A stretch of 64,000 nt of DNA from Atriophallophorus winterbourni (GCA_013407085.1 JACCGJ010003302.1:1-64000); one strand, 5' to 3'; numbered from the stretch's first letter, positions 43,430 through 54,860 are shown. Numbers and translations are program-made. The notes: a model not told the origin generated them from the letters alone.

Positions 43430-43860
43430 CGGTTCAAGACTATGCTGCCCAAGCCTGGACACCGTGGCTCGAGAAATATAATTTGCTTCTGGACTTCGTA
43501 TGTCATAGAGCTTCCAAGCCTGTCCATGGTTCGGAAAATACGTCTAGTGATTCAAACGACTGGATCTGAGGACGCTTTCACAAAGGTGAATGCGAGGCGA
43601 TCTTATCGTTGCATACGAAGTCCTTTGTACTATTTCCCTCCCCATGGATAATTTATTCCACCTTCGAACTTCCAGCAACATCTGTGGTTATGGTTGCAAG
43701 TTGGAAATACCACTCCGTGTTTTTCGTTTGCAATTTCCTACCTGCCGATTTGGTAAACTCGGACAGTTTAGCTATATGCTAATCGAAACTTGACGACTAT
43801 ATGAGAGCTAATCCTGAATTCACCCACAACTCTTAATACACTATCCCAGTCATGGGGACC
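43430..43860 (+). pseudogene. CR1-like ORF2 C-terminal tail, decayed
   Basis: Plus-strand reading gives DYAAQAWTPWLEKYN near 43,437, then MRGDLIVAYEVL (43,590) and a tail ending near SYMLIET and LDDYMRANPEF. This is the distal end of a 5'-truncated CR1 copy. Confidence 0.6.
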
Positions 43861-44439
43861 TATATATATACGCTTTAACATTGTGGTTATTTTAAAGTTA
43901 ATTGTTTTTTCAATGCAATTGCCATTTAACCCACTCTCTGCCTATGTACGTTAATAGGATAAACTGCCGCCAGTGTCTCTGTGAAATATTAATCCTGATG
44001 AGCGTGCTACTTTGCCGATGGATGTTTGAGCACATCCCGAGCAGTTCTTAGCCGTATAGAATCGGAGCAGCATTTGTGTTGCTGTTCGATTCATGGTAAT
44101 GTCGTGGTGAAAGTGGGATGTTTTTTCGTTATTCTCTATCATTTTATTAACTACAGGAATGGTTTTTCGAGTTTATGGTTTACAAACATATTTTGTCCTT
44201 TTAGTGGTTAGAATAAGTTCAATATTTTGTTTAACAGAAACTGCAATTTAATTTTGCCGTATATCATTGAAATGCAGCAGTGGCTAGTTACTTAAAGAAG
44301 CCGCATGATGTAATACTAACGTTAATTGAATAGCCATTGTGTTGATTCTCTTTCCAGGGACATGTTACATGTTCTTCACCAGCGTGACATGTAGCTTGCT
44401 CAGTTGAAATCGAGACGATCAGAACCTGAACCATTTGTT
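43861..44439. other. Spacer near the calcium-sensor gene 3' end
   Basis: No convincing exon. The C-terminal residues of the KChIP-like protein would be expected on this side but were not found. Confidence 0.4.
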
Positions 44440-44469
44440 TCAAGTTAGAAAAACTTTTGAACCACTCAC

Positions 44470-44532
44470 ACTTTTGCATGCTTGTAGAAATTCTTCCAGA
44501 GTAATAACGCCATCCTGGTTCAGGTCGAGGCG
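44470..44532 (-). CDS. KChIP-like exon (EF4)
   Basis: 63 nt after GTTTTAG. It encodes [20 protein letters not shown] with a canonical EF4 loop, then S before a GTGAGT donor. If the donor is not used, the frame ends at TGA 44,440-44,442 after [10 protein letters not shown]. The usual KChIP end (IMRSLQLF-type helix) was not found. Confidence 0.85.
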
Positions 44533-47500
44533 CTAAAACAAACAAAAAGACGTATGAAATTGCGCTCTCACATTTTTCAGTAAAATGAACATCTCTATCG
44601 CATGCATTACACTTTTATCTTGGTGTAATCTTTGTCTAACATGGCAGCAAAATATCACCTTTTATTATTGGTAACGGAACAAAGCGCGTAGATAAAGTTG
44701 AAAATTTGAAGCCAATGTGAACTGAGCTTCACACAGACCACCTTAGTCATCAAAGACATGTTCAAACTACGAATGGCTGATGTGTTCTTGTTGCGGATAC
44801 AACCAAGTTGGCACAGCTGTTAAGATATGCGATTTTTCATTCACAGGCCCTGGCTCGATTCCCACTTGGGTTTGGAAAATGTGTTCACCGAAATTTTCCG
44901 CCTTACCCATGTGGAAATTGGGTAATAAACGGAAATTTAATTGTCACAGCCTAGGTCGTTGTCCGATGGGGAAATCACGCAACATGTGCAGCTTCATGCT
45001 ATTGAAATTGGAAAAGATAAGCGGCGGTCGTTTATGCTTCAGCGAATTGTGGAGAAAATAAGTGTTGGTGCCCATACACCACGAGTTTTTTATTATTTCC
45101 AGAAACTGCTTAAAAAGCATGTCGTTTATTTTATTCGGTGTTCAACCCCAGTTGGGTATTAATAATCGGCAAGCGTTCTCCACCTGTTTTGATCTTCTGC
45201 TAACGCTAAAAGTTTTTTCCATATTCCTGATATATTTTCGACTCACCAATGCCAAACGTTTTGAATTAAACTGCAAGTTTTTTCATGTGGGAGTTGTTTT
45301 GAAAGCGATTACGAATTGAGCGACTTATATAACAACAAAGTTTGTGTATTAGGTAGGCTCTAGGCAGGCGTGTGACCCTAATTCGTTTTTTGTAATGGAT
45401 CACAGCTCGGTGGATTTTCAACTGTAATTTTGTCCTTTAATAAAATTACCCGAAGTAGTCGTTTCCGATTGACTTTTCAGTGGTGATTTTGAGTGAGTCG
45501 AGGTCAAAATGGGCTTTCCGGTCCATTCCCAGTGAAACCGTTCACACTTTAATCACGTTCACGCGTAATTCTCGTAATATCCCCCATTTAATACCTAACG
45601 ATTCACTAGCGAGTCTTCCATAATCTGAATTTTTGTGAATTTACGGTGTTCTATGTGTCATGTTCTCCAACGTGAATTTAGTTTTTACGTGAACCAATTT
45701 GTTGAGGTGATGAAAGCTGTTTCCAAAGTATTAGTACTTGAAGGTGAGGTTAGAAGTGTCGATCATTCAGAAAGTTTAGTTTGTATACAACCGGATTTCA
45801 GCGAAAATTCAGTCAAGGTTTGGTTCATCGACTGACTACGTTAGACAAAGGATCGTCAATGATAAGTTTGTGGTTAACCTGTTTCCGATAACCAGTTTGG
45901 TTGCACTTTAAGAAGACTAACCTGCCTAAACTTTGACTTAATCGGAACGGTTATGCATAAATATATAGATTTAATCATTGTATATTATTAGCTGCCTTAT
46001 CGGACGAATTGTCAGTTATCAGACAACTGTGCCGCAGATCGATTTCAAATTTATTTGTAATTTTTTGAGCCGAACGCACCGAAAGAAATCTCACCACTAA
46101 CCTGAAAAACTTGCTCCACATGATCACTGATCGTATTTTCTTCAATGGGCGGCTCGGTATTCCGTCCAAGCAAATCGTAAATTGCGTTGACCACTTTTAG
46201 CATTTCACCGCGTGTCACTACCCCATCGCCGTTGATGTCGTACAAACGGAATGCCCATCTTAACTTCTCGGTTTGCGTCCCATGTGTCAGGGAGGAAAGC
46301 GTTTGAGCAAATTGCTTCGGAAACAAAAAAATAGTGAAACAAACTGAGTGAACATTACGTTCGGTCGTGTTTATTTAACCTGGCTCTCGTTTATGTGTTC
46401 AAGAAAGAATTGTATCAAAAATTCTCATTTGCATGCATTTACACCAAACACACACACCACGATAACGATAAATCCTTATATGATTATGGGTCACAAGATT
46501 AGCAGGATGACCGTGGATAATCACCTAGGAATATTGATTCACTTGACCTTAAAAAGCAATTAACATTGTTGCGTAGTAAGATTTTCAATTTTCCCCTTAT
46601 ATTATTATTAGTTCATACCTAGTGATGGAGTATTCAGTGTCAGCCTTGGCTACTTATCTAGACCCGGATCTTCGTGTTTAGTCAAGATCCATCAGGGTGC
46701 TGTTTGATTTTCTACACATGCACCGTAAAAACTGATTGACAGGCTAAATGCTCATTTGTGTTTCAATCAGACCCACCCCACGAGGGATTTTGTGCTGTGT
46801 GCACTCATCAGGTAGGGTCAGTAGGATCAGGATCGGCATACGCTTGAAACAGGGGAAATATTGTTAATAAGTTGATTAACAGGTTTTTTACACAAAAAAA
46901 GCGAAGCAAGCGGAATTTTACGTGAATTAGTTAACAATAAGCACACCATTTTTAGATTACCTGTTTTAATCTATAGCCTATAGCCTTTTCTCGTAAACAA
47001 CTATTTTTTAACGAAAAACTTCCAGTGAACGTTGTCAAGCAATCTAAATCTGCTTTCAGATAAGCAATTCTTCACGCTTAATAGCCCCTTTGCACTTTTC
47101 AACTGATGAATTTGATACTGAAACGCGTCTACGTTCAGCTCTTACTTCAGCAAACACCGTGTTAAATTGATTTAGAACCGGTAGTGAGCTACATGCAAAA
47201 ACACGCTGGAGGCTCACCGCCTTTGCTATTTTCCTTTCCCATATCTGTCTAGCCCTGGGCAACCTGACAGTACCGTAGCCCACGTGTAGGCTGTGATTTT
47301 ACGGCACTTTGTCTGGATCAGGCGTGTGCTATCATAGATACAATCACAAAGTCGCTGAATGTCATAAAAGATTTTGCACATGCGGCTTTCTTAATCGTGA
47401 AACTTTAGGGAATTTGAAAACCTATGTTTCCAGCACCATGGTAGTTTGTTTGGTAGTTTGTTTTCTCTTCGAATTTCAATCCGAACAAGTCAAAAAGTAG

Positions 47501-50500
47501 TGTTTCCAATCGACTAGAATTTTGGCATCCAACTCACCTCAAAAGTAAGCGAGCCGTTGTGCTCGTGATCGAAAGCACGGAACACTAACTGGGCGTATGA
47601 AGTTGCGTCTGTAAATAAACGTAGTACATATTTACTAGAATACATAACACGTTGTTTAATAAGTTTCTGGTGCTTATTTTATTCATACGATAACTCAGTG
47701 TTATGAGTTCGATAATTCAACTCGTTTACTTGAATTTAAACACAAACGTTTTTCTTCGATTTAACCTTAATCAACCATCTGGAATTTGTCTTAAAACCTA
47801 ACTTCTTTGACAAAAATTAAGCCTAAATTGCATACGACCTCGATCTATTCAAATTGCTGCCGAATTGTATTGAATGTTAAACCATGTTCCAGTTATCCTT
47901 TTGAAAAGATGACATGAATAATATTGTACGTATTTTATTACATTTTGCTACTCATAAGCAGGAACAAATATATCAAATATTCTTGGAGTATGCAAATAAT
48001 TTTACTGTGAGACGACGATTAAAAAGACTGTTCTGCTGGGCGAATACGGCAGATGGGATCCTATGCATTTTAGGGGCATATAACAATGCGCTACTGTGCT
48101 ACTTTTGAGGGATATTCAAAAATACGTATTAACTACCGAGCGACTTTCGGATTGTCGTTAACGTCCGACGGCGTCGAATTGCTAACTTAAAATTTGTGCT
48201 TCTAAGTACCCCTTTGGTGAAAAAAATTCCAAGATGCCAAAGTGTTCGAAAATTTGGTTCATCGCCTACGCTGACAATGAACAGAATTAAAAAAACGACA
48301 AATGCAATTGGCTTCCGGTGGAATCTGCATGCCACAGAATTCATAAAAACGCTAGTCGAAATCTAGTGTTTTTGGTCAGATCTACACTTTTACTTAAAGC
48401 ATTTCAGCGGGTAAATGTTTGTATGTGCCCTCTAGTGAGCGTGAGTTTGAAGTAACTATATGAACGACCATATGAACATATAAATCCACATAGGGCTCAT
48501 AATGTAGCAAGTAGAGTATGGAGGCCGGCAATGATATCTTCTCATACTTCCGAAGATGTTGTGCTCTAACCATCCTAATGCAATCCTTCCGAAGCCCGAA
48601 ATATTACCAGTTTGCAATAGTCGCCGTCGGTATTTTCGGCGCTTCCTGCATATCATTCGAAAGCTCGTAATTAGAACTTATCGCTATTGCACTTTCCACC
48701 TCCACGCTCACCATTCCTTCAAAACATCCCTCTCGGGATGACAGGGAGCTCGTTCACACATTTTCTATTCACGATCGATACATGGGATTGCCCACGGCAA
48801 TTTGTTTATTTTTCAGGACAAGTTCGATATCCGTTCACTACAGTTTATTTGTTTGATCACAGCACCAGTGTAGCGGGTGGATGTAGAGTGTGAAGCCGAA
48901 AGTGACAGCTGGCGAACATCGGCACACTTATCGCAGCATTCGGGTCGTTAGTCCTCCATTAACCACGTTACCACCAGCATTGCACGCACGCAGATCGGTT
49001 GTGTCTTGATTCATCGCTGAGGTCAGCCTGTTCAATGCTGATTGCGTTCAATAAGATTTGGTGGCAATGTGATGAATAGCATTGCTTTTACTCTTTACTT
49101 GATAAATTCATGTTTTTTCTTGTTATTTTTACACATATCATACAGTATGTATACAAGTGTATTCCACATCCCTTGTAAGAAGGTGGTGCTCTAACAAGGT
49201 TCCACTTTGAAGACTCTGCGAGTTAAACAATCTTGAACTACGGATTTGATATCTGAAAACCAATTCAGTAATCAATCAGCTCATTTGTTGTACGGCTAAA
49301 GGGAGACCAGTTTTGTTTCTTCACATACGATAATAAATAAACAATAACAAAGACTGACCAATGTATCTGTCAGTCCTGTCCCAGGAATCATACTTTGGGT
49401 CTACTGAAAATTTCGTACTTACAAGAATCAGCAAAATTAATGAGAATTTCGACGCCAAGTATAACCTTCTGTTGATACCGGCACACTTTGTGGGATGAAG
49501 CGATTGAGGCACAAGCATATCGTTACTAAAAGTTTCTATATGCAATTAATTATTAATCTCGTTTATACCACGATTAAGTTTACGTATGGATCTAGTGATT
49601 CAAGTATATGGAACGTCTAAATGATTGAATTTCTAGATCAGGAAATTTAAAATTGAAAAAACGTTCAATTTAAGTTTTGATTAAATCTTATCCCACTGGA
49701 TTCTCAACTGTCAATTAGGATAAGGATTATGGATTTGTGTGAAATAAAGCTGATATTTCTGAAAATTTTATTTCGATAATGACTAGAAATCACATTTTGA
49801 TGAATTCCGCTATGTTGACCGAGATTAAATAACGAGTATTAGATAAAAATAAAACTCCTTTCGAATTTACAACTAAAAATTTGGGATCGAATAAAATCCA
49901 GTTACAATTCAATAATTAAGCTGACACTTACCTCCTTGTGGGAAGAATTTACAGTATATTTCCTTGAATATTTCCTCATTCAAAGTTCCAGATGGGCACT
50001 CCTGAAAATTTTCGAGAAACGATGCTTTAATATTCTGTTGGCAATCAATAACTTATCTTTAGAGGAGTAAAATTTCCTATTAATCATAGATATATGCTTA
50101 CTTATGACTCAAAAGTTTACTTTAATGTGGGTGGGATAAACATTAAAATTATCCTTGTCTAATCATAGTTAGGTCCCAATGTTGTCACGGCCGGGGCGGT
50201 TTTGGGGATAAGCTCCCAATTCTAAAAATGGCGCGCGTCTCATATAGTATCTGACAAACAAGTCCAGCTCCTCTGCTGCACGCATGGTCCTGTGTGACCC
50301 GGCGGAACTGCTTCTAGTGACAGGAGAAAGGGCGAAGGCGGCTGACAGGCGCCTCAAAACCAGCTTGCTTCGGGAAGGTGGAGCTCGTAAGTCCATGAAG
50401 GCAGTCCACCCAGGAGAAAGAAAACTTTATCTCGAACCACCACTGTCTTTTGGCTGCATCCAAACACGTAAAAAGCTTCAGGATTCAACCACGATGAAAC

Positions 50501-50617
50501 ATCCGGAGCCGGAGTCCCCGTTAGGCTGTCTGTAGTTGTATTCAACTTCTTCCTGACAATTCCTGTGACGACATAGTTGCCCAAACGATTCAGCTTAGCT
50601 GTTTCCTTATTCCCAGT

Positions 50618-50658
<41 letters not shown>

Positions 50659-52882
50659 TCGCCAATTCGTAGAACCAAACACTCTCCTTCTGTTGCACCC
50701 CATCCAGGCAGGCGCGCCCGTCCAACCTTGGCTAAACCAAAATTGAGGCTTTTGAAGCCACTCTTCCAAGTTAGCGGCTGATCACCAGCCACGTTTTTCA
50801 GTCTGTACCAACTGACGCATAACGCACTCGGCGTTTTAACTGTTCAGGTTTCATGCACAGGACGTGCCCCAACTAGCAAGACGATGTCGGTTAATGGCTG
50901 TCTGAAGGCTATTGCCGTTTCCTCCTAATACGCGGTGCCTGACCTAAGGGAAGCAAACGTGGTGTTGCGATCGAACGTGAGCGATCCTTCGCAAACTACG
51001 TTGGTCGAAGACCTCCAGCCTCCTAACATCTTCTGCGCGAACTGTCCAACATTCACTCCCGTAAAGCAATACTGTCCTTACCGAGGTGGAATATATCCTT
51101 CCTTTCAAACTCAGGTTCAAATCACGTCTCTTCCAGAGGCACTTACTTTTAGTCCAGTAAGGCCAGTCTGGCCTTAGCCATTCTGTACGTGATTTCCTTC
51201 GCTATCCGACCCCCAGCAAACACCAGACTTCCTAGGTATTTGAACTGCTCAACATGATCGAGAATCAGATCATTTATAGCAAAAGTTTGCAGTTCACCAG
51301 ACCAGTCCTGAAGAAGCACTTCACTTTTGCTTGGCGAAAAGAAGAGCCCATACGTAAATGCCTCCATTACCATCATATCCAAGGCTTGTTGGATAAATGT
51401 TGGGTCCTCGCCCAGTAAGGCAATATCATCAGCAAAATCCAGGTCCATAACACGCCTGCCTGGAAGGAGCTCAACGCCACCCGTGGAGAAAATACTAAGG
51501 GCACTCCGGAGGACGCCGTTAAACAAGAACGGGGAGATTGGACAGCCTTGTCTTACACCCGTTGTGGTGTTGAATGGCATTGGAAGGCTATGGTACGCCC
51601 TTACCCTCCCTATAGAGTGTACGTAAAAGTCCTTCAGGATAGATATATTATTCAGAAACACCACAATAGTAGGTCGCTGATACATGTGATAAGTTGTGTC
51701 TTGGAGAGGAAGCACTGGCTACATTGGAAACAACTAGTTCTCCGTATGGAACTGCCTTGGCGTAGATCTCAGCGCACCGATGGAGAGGACACTCCGTTCC
51801 GATTGTGTTGATAATAACACGGGAAGTAGCAGATACCGATTAAAGTATATTGGGCGTCTAGCGCAGATCCAAGTGCATGGGGCTGCTTCCGACGGTGAAG
51901 GGTGCTATCTCGCCACGGACTGTTAACGTTGGGTGCACGGGGATTATGAACCAACCGAAAAGCAGACTGTATTTTTCCCGCACCAGCGAAACAAATTACT
52001 AAACAACACAGATCAGCTCTACAAATGTGAACCTGAAACGTCCAGTCCACTTTTCCTCGATTTCATGATGTCTCGAATATCAGAAGCGTAAGAAAATCAG
52101 AAGTTATTAACAATTAGCTAAAAAGACTGAAGTTTGACGTGGCTGCACCGCAAGAGACGTGGCTACCAGATACTGGTATGCTAACAGAAAGAGATTAGAT
52201 ATTTTTGAATAGGATTGAGCTCTGGTGAGCCTCGACTGCAGAAAGTTCGGTTTGCCGTGCGAAAGAGTCTACTAAAAGCAGCAGAGTGAGTGAAAAGATT
52301 TAGAATATAAATCTGAATTGCAGTAAGGCAGTGAGAACTTGACCATCCCGCAAGTCACGAACGAAGCTGAAATTTCCATTTACAGGGATCAGCCGTATCG
52401 TGAACATGTCTAAAGCTACGGAGCATGAAACGATCATGCGCTTGTGATGTCAATCCTTGGTAGACTTCGACCGAAGGAGGCCAGCAACCAAGAGTGATTT
52501 AGTCTGCAAATTTCTTCTTGATCCAATATCATATTTCTTTTGATCGGGCTGATGTCTTATTGCGTGTTACTAACCGATATCAACTCTTCATTTGATTCGT
52601 AGTTTCGGTAATACACCCAACTTTCAATGCGATTCTTCTAGGTATATCGATTTAAAAACAACCTCCAATCAAGTAGATTACCATTATTTACTGTATAACC
52701 AGTTACACAGAAAAATTAGTGGCAATAAAGTTATCACCTTGGTAGTCCATTACTCACTTGCTTGAAACCTTGGTATATTATTTGTAATTCTCGTCTGGAG
52801 AATTGCGTCTTCCGTAATAGTGTATTGATGCCAACGGGTTTATGTCGTACCACGTGACTCTCCAATTCTTCTAGCTCCGCTT
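44470..52882 (-). CDS. KChIP-like EF-hand calcium sensor, five exons, partial
   Basis: Neuronal-calcium-sensor proteins of the KChIP branch bind the Kv4 channel N-terminus and tune A-type potassium current. Exons from 5' to 3' are 52,882-52,758, 50,001-49,932, 47,608-47,538, 46,314-46,102 and 44,532-44,470. All junctions are GT-AG and in phase, giving about 180 residues. Signatures are [31 protein letters not shown] (degenerate EF1), [28 protein letters not shown] (EF3) and [12 protein letters not shown] (EF4). VRHKP and [12 protein letters not shown] favour KChIP over frequenin or recoverin. The first exon starts in mid-codon, so the variable N-terminus lies upstream. The last residues are missing. 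Introns hold an RTE LINE and a repeat A copy. Confidence 0.88.
44800..44885 (+). repeat. tRNA-like (SINE head) sequence
   Basis: TTGGCACAGCTGTTAAG resembles a pol III A box, and GGCTCGATTCC about 40 nt later a B box with one mismatch. CCAAG and CTTGG flank it as a possible acceptor stem. The length and altered loops make a functional tRNA unlikely; a tRNA-derived SINE head or tRNA pseudogene fits best. Confidence 0.45.
44886..46101. other. Calcium-sensor intron; two exon-like plus-strand frames
   Basis: Plus-strand frames at 44,941-45,162 ([20 protein letters not shown], then [15 protein letters not shown]) and 45,635-45,835 ([20 protein letters not shown]) look protein-like and are preceded by plausible AG acceptors. 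I do not recognise either. They may be exons of a gene nested on the other strand, or chance. Confidence 0.25.
46102..46314 (-). CDS. KChIP-like exon (EF3)
   Basis: 213 nt, phase 0 on both sides, donor GTTAGT. It encodes [20 protein letters not shown], a canonical EF3 loop [12 protein letters not shown], and a helix ending DHVEQVFQ. The length matches the KChIP exon exactly in layout. Confidence 0.92.
46330..47140. other. Calcium-sensor intron, no other feature
   Basis: Non-coding. A minus-strand CTGATGAGTGC...GCAC hairpin near 46,805 is weakly hammerhead-like but lacks GAAA and a proper cleavage site. Confidence 0.4.
47148..47340 (-). repeat. Repeat A, copy in calcium-sensor intron
   Basis: About 190 bp from CACCGTGTTAAATTG to TTTGTCTGGATCAGGCGTGTGC, somewhat more diverged than the others. 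It lies about 200 bp from the EF2 exon. Confidence 0.7.
47538..47608 (-). CDS. KChIP-like exon (EF2)
   Basis: 71 nt, from TTTACAG to GTGAG. With the first base supplied by the previous exon it reads [14 protein letters not shown] then [11 protein letters not shown]. The next exon supplies Q at EF-loop position 12, where KChIPs have D, so EF2 is probably silent. Confidence 0.9.
47609..49931. other. Calcium-sensor intron between EF1 and EF2 exons
   Basis: No further exon or assignable repeat. All frames are short and without motifs. Confidence 0.4.
49932..50001 (-). CDS. KChIP-like exon (EF1)
   Basis: 70 nt, from TTTTCAG to GTAAGT. It encodes [20 protein letters not shown]. The CPxG loop cannot bind calcium, as in all neuronal calcium sensors. 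Confidence 0.9.
50621..50656 (+). repeat. AT dinucleotide microsatellite
   Basis: Perfect (AT)18 inside the RTE 3' region. Confidence 0.95.
51149..51715 (-). pseudogene. RTE reverse transcriptase fragment
   Basis: A 188-codon open frame: RPTIVVFL, then a direct jump past the AFDSV block to [25 protein letters not shown] (clear RTE hallmark), [12 protein letters not shown] (FADD box), [14 protein letters not shown] and [15 protein letters not shown]. The jump is a small internal deletion that removes the first catalytic aspartate region. Confidence 0.85.
51741..52757. other. Calcium-sensor intron, no other feature
   Basis: No exon or clear repeat. A 93-codon minus frame at 52,050-51,769 shows no known motif and may be the decayed 5' side of the RTE element. 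Confidence 0.35.
52758..52882 (-). CDS. KChIP-like exon (start of conserved core)
   Basis: 125 nt. It follows CCAAATTTCAG and ends at GTGAGTA; the first two bases complete a codon from an unseen upstream exon. It encodes [14 protein letters not shown]...[15 protein letters not shown], equivalent to the segment before EF1 in animal KChIPs. Confidence 0.88.
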
Positions 52883-53728
52883 CTGAAATTTGGGTGGATA
52901 GGGTATGAACATTTCTATCTAATAAACTATCTTGTCTTTTTATCTTGCGTAAATTTAAAATAAATTATGTTTTGGTTCGAGCTAAGGTTTACGTCGAGGA
53001 GGTATCATAATTTGTAAACGTCATTCATCATAATAAACAAAATAATTGGCAAATCGTCTTGATAATCCATCATATTCATAGGATTTTATTGGTTTGCCGT
53101 TTCTTAACCAAACAATTTTGAGTGGACCACGCAGGTGTACACATACCCAAAGTGATTGTATCCTATAAATAACGATGGTCCATTGAAATTTGGCTATGTC
53201 AGTATGACTCCACACGTGTCATAACGAGTATGATAACAATACAAATTTGTGGGTTCGCAAGACAGATGCACTTGAACGCTACTAGTAATTATATTGGTGA
53301 AGTAAAGACAATCTGATATGTATTTTTCCGAGGTATTTCGAATTGATTGCTGCAAATCGTCTCTTTAAATCGTACATTCGAAGCTACTCGAGGCAAATTT
53401 ACGATGTTGCGTTACTACTGTCGCAAAAGCCACCAACAAAATTTTCCTTGGAATATAGCCGCTGAAGCAGTCACATATGTTTGAGATTAGTTTTAGTGTA
53501 TAGTTGAGAGCAAGTACGATTATGAGATTAGTTCTTATATAGTAATAAATAGATGTGTAATTTCATTGTTTCACTCAAAATAATGATACCTTCATTACAA
53601 TGGCGACCCCGAACGAATGGTAAAGTTATTGCAGCCTGATATCCCCTGATCATGTAATTTCATATATTGCACTGGTATACGAACTAAGATTAAAAAACGT
53701 TTTGAATTCTAAGCTCATTGAACCTAAT
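52883..53728. other. Upstream intron of the calcium sensor, no exon confirmed
   Basis: The preceding KChIP-like exon must end with one base of a split codon (NAA), but no supported exon was found here. Confidence 0.35.
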
Positions 53729-53784
53729 CTTACAGTCTCAACCTGATGACCGCAAACACCCAGAAACCGGTAGTGGTGTGTAAG
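53729..53784 (+). ncRNA. Hammerhead ribozyme motif, copy 2
   Basis: Same layout as copy 1: CTTAC/GTAAG outer stem I, CTGATGA (53,743-53,749), GAAA (53,763-53,766), CCGGTA, GTGG. Stem II is damaged (CCGC against CCCA), and the inner stem I strand is CAAC against GTGG. Self-cleavage is probably impaired. Confidence 0.6.
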
Positions 53785-54079
53785 TGCGGAGGATGTGAGC
53801 AATAAATTACTTTGGTCTAGAATTCTAGTTTCGCATGTTCGGATTGTAAGTTCGCTGGAATCTGCTTCAAGAAAATCCCGTATTAGTAATTGGCCATGTA
53901 AAATATACCGTTTCGCATCTTGTTTCTTATGTTCATGCTTAAAATGTTCAAATGCAAAATTTTAAAATTTGTTTGCTACGTATTTTATGCGTTTATGAAA
54001 ATAGCTAGCCGGTTTCTTCATTTGTAGCAAGAAACTCATGCTTGTAAGTCTGAGGGATATGAGCAAAACATTATTTAAC
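53785..54079. other. Spacer after hammerhead copy 2
   Basis: The first 60 bp resemble the sequence after copies 1 and 3. Nothing else is recognised. Confidence 0.3.
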
Positions 54080-54860
54080 TATCATGCTTTATTTCAGGAG
54101 GTAACGTTTACAAGTAAACTAGGTATGGAATATGGGTCGTCGATCAATGGAAAGTTTTTCCTACCTCGCAATATGTAGAAAATTATACGGCCATGAAATG
54201 AAACACCACTTATTTCTTTGATCCAAGTCAAATGAATTACCATTAACCATACGAAATGTAAAATGCTGCTGCTTTGAAAATTTCTGCGCCACACATATCA
54301 GCTTGGCACGCAAGCTCTCGTCTGGACCACCGTAGAAAAAGATCTCAGTATCTGGGTGTCCTTTAGCCTTAAGCCTGGACATCATTGCCAGATGGTGTAC
54401 AATTACTATTCCTGCCGTATCTTGAGTGTTCTAAAAAGGATATTCAGGATTTTCTTGACCGAAACCTCCCCCAAGTTAATTAATACGTATCTACATCCTG
54501 TTATGGAATAGTCCATCCAAGCTTGGGTACCATGGCTGAGAAATGATATAGAAGTACTTGACAGGCCTTACTTGATCACGAAAACATTCAAAGGCTTTAA
54601 GCATTCCGCATTCTCGATTGGATATTCGTCGTATTATTTTCTCGCTAATAATTTGTTTCACTTGGAAAATTTTGCCTGAAGAAATCACACTCTCGGGATC
54701 TGTTGCGGTTTTCACTTCTAAACTCGATCAGTTTCTAACGAACGATGCGCTATGTAACTATCCCTAATGATTTTTGAGAGATTTTATATTTTTACATCAT
54801 ATATCTCGTCATCCTATGGTTATTGTTAGGCTTACTGCTTTTTCGACCATAAAACTTTCT
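54080..54860 (+). pseudogene. CR1-like ORF2 3' part with tail and 3' UTR
   Basis: Plus-strand reading gives NELPLTIRNVKC near 54,230, LGTQALVWTTVEKDLSIWV near 54,312, VLKRIFRIFLTE near 54,425, QAWVPWLRNDIEVLDR near 54,515 and ALSIPHSRLDIRR near 54,600. It ends at SKLDQFLTNDALCNYP and a stop at 54,767-54,769. The 3' UTR shares CATCCTATGGTTATTGTTA with the copy ending near 62,110. The minus-strand open frames here are shadows. Confidence 0.75.

Larger units (their letters stand above)
50185..51740 (-). mobile_element. RTE-type LINE, 5' truncated, in calcium-sensor intron
   Basis: Minus-strand copy with RT (51,715-51,149), an RTE C-terminal region near 50,990 ([20 protein letters not shown]), and a 3' region to about 50,185 that shares its last 250 bp with the composite retroposon at 33,640-33,870. 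An AT microsatellite interrupts it. It sits in the intron between the first two recognised KChIP-like exons, on the gene's own strand. Confidence 0.75.

Noticed and set aside
43996..44045. CTGATGAGCGTGC near 43,997 as a hammerhead core
   Set aside because: There is no GAAA at stem II distance and no stem I complement.
46785..46850. Minus-strand CTGATGA with a perfect GTGC/GCAC stem II, resembling another hammerhead
   Set aside because: G12 of the GAAA box is A, no U-H cleavage site precedes the stem I strand, and it shares no flanks with the three hammerhead copies.
50354..50792. Frames containing [10 protein letters not shown] runs
   Set aside because: They are translations of the AT microsatellite within an RTE 3' region and do not represent a protein feature.
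53021..53215. Minus-strand 64-codon frame containing KIVWLRNGKPIKSYEYDG, which looks like an immunoglobulin-domain strand upstream of the calcium sensor
   Set aside because: Only one strand-like stretch is present, with no paired cysteines, no supporting splice sites and no neighbouring Ig exons. It may be chance.
54094..54715. Minus-strand frames of 66-74 codons in this stretch
   Set aside because: The plus strand here clearly encodes a CR1 RT end and tail, so these are antisense shadows.
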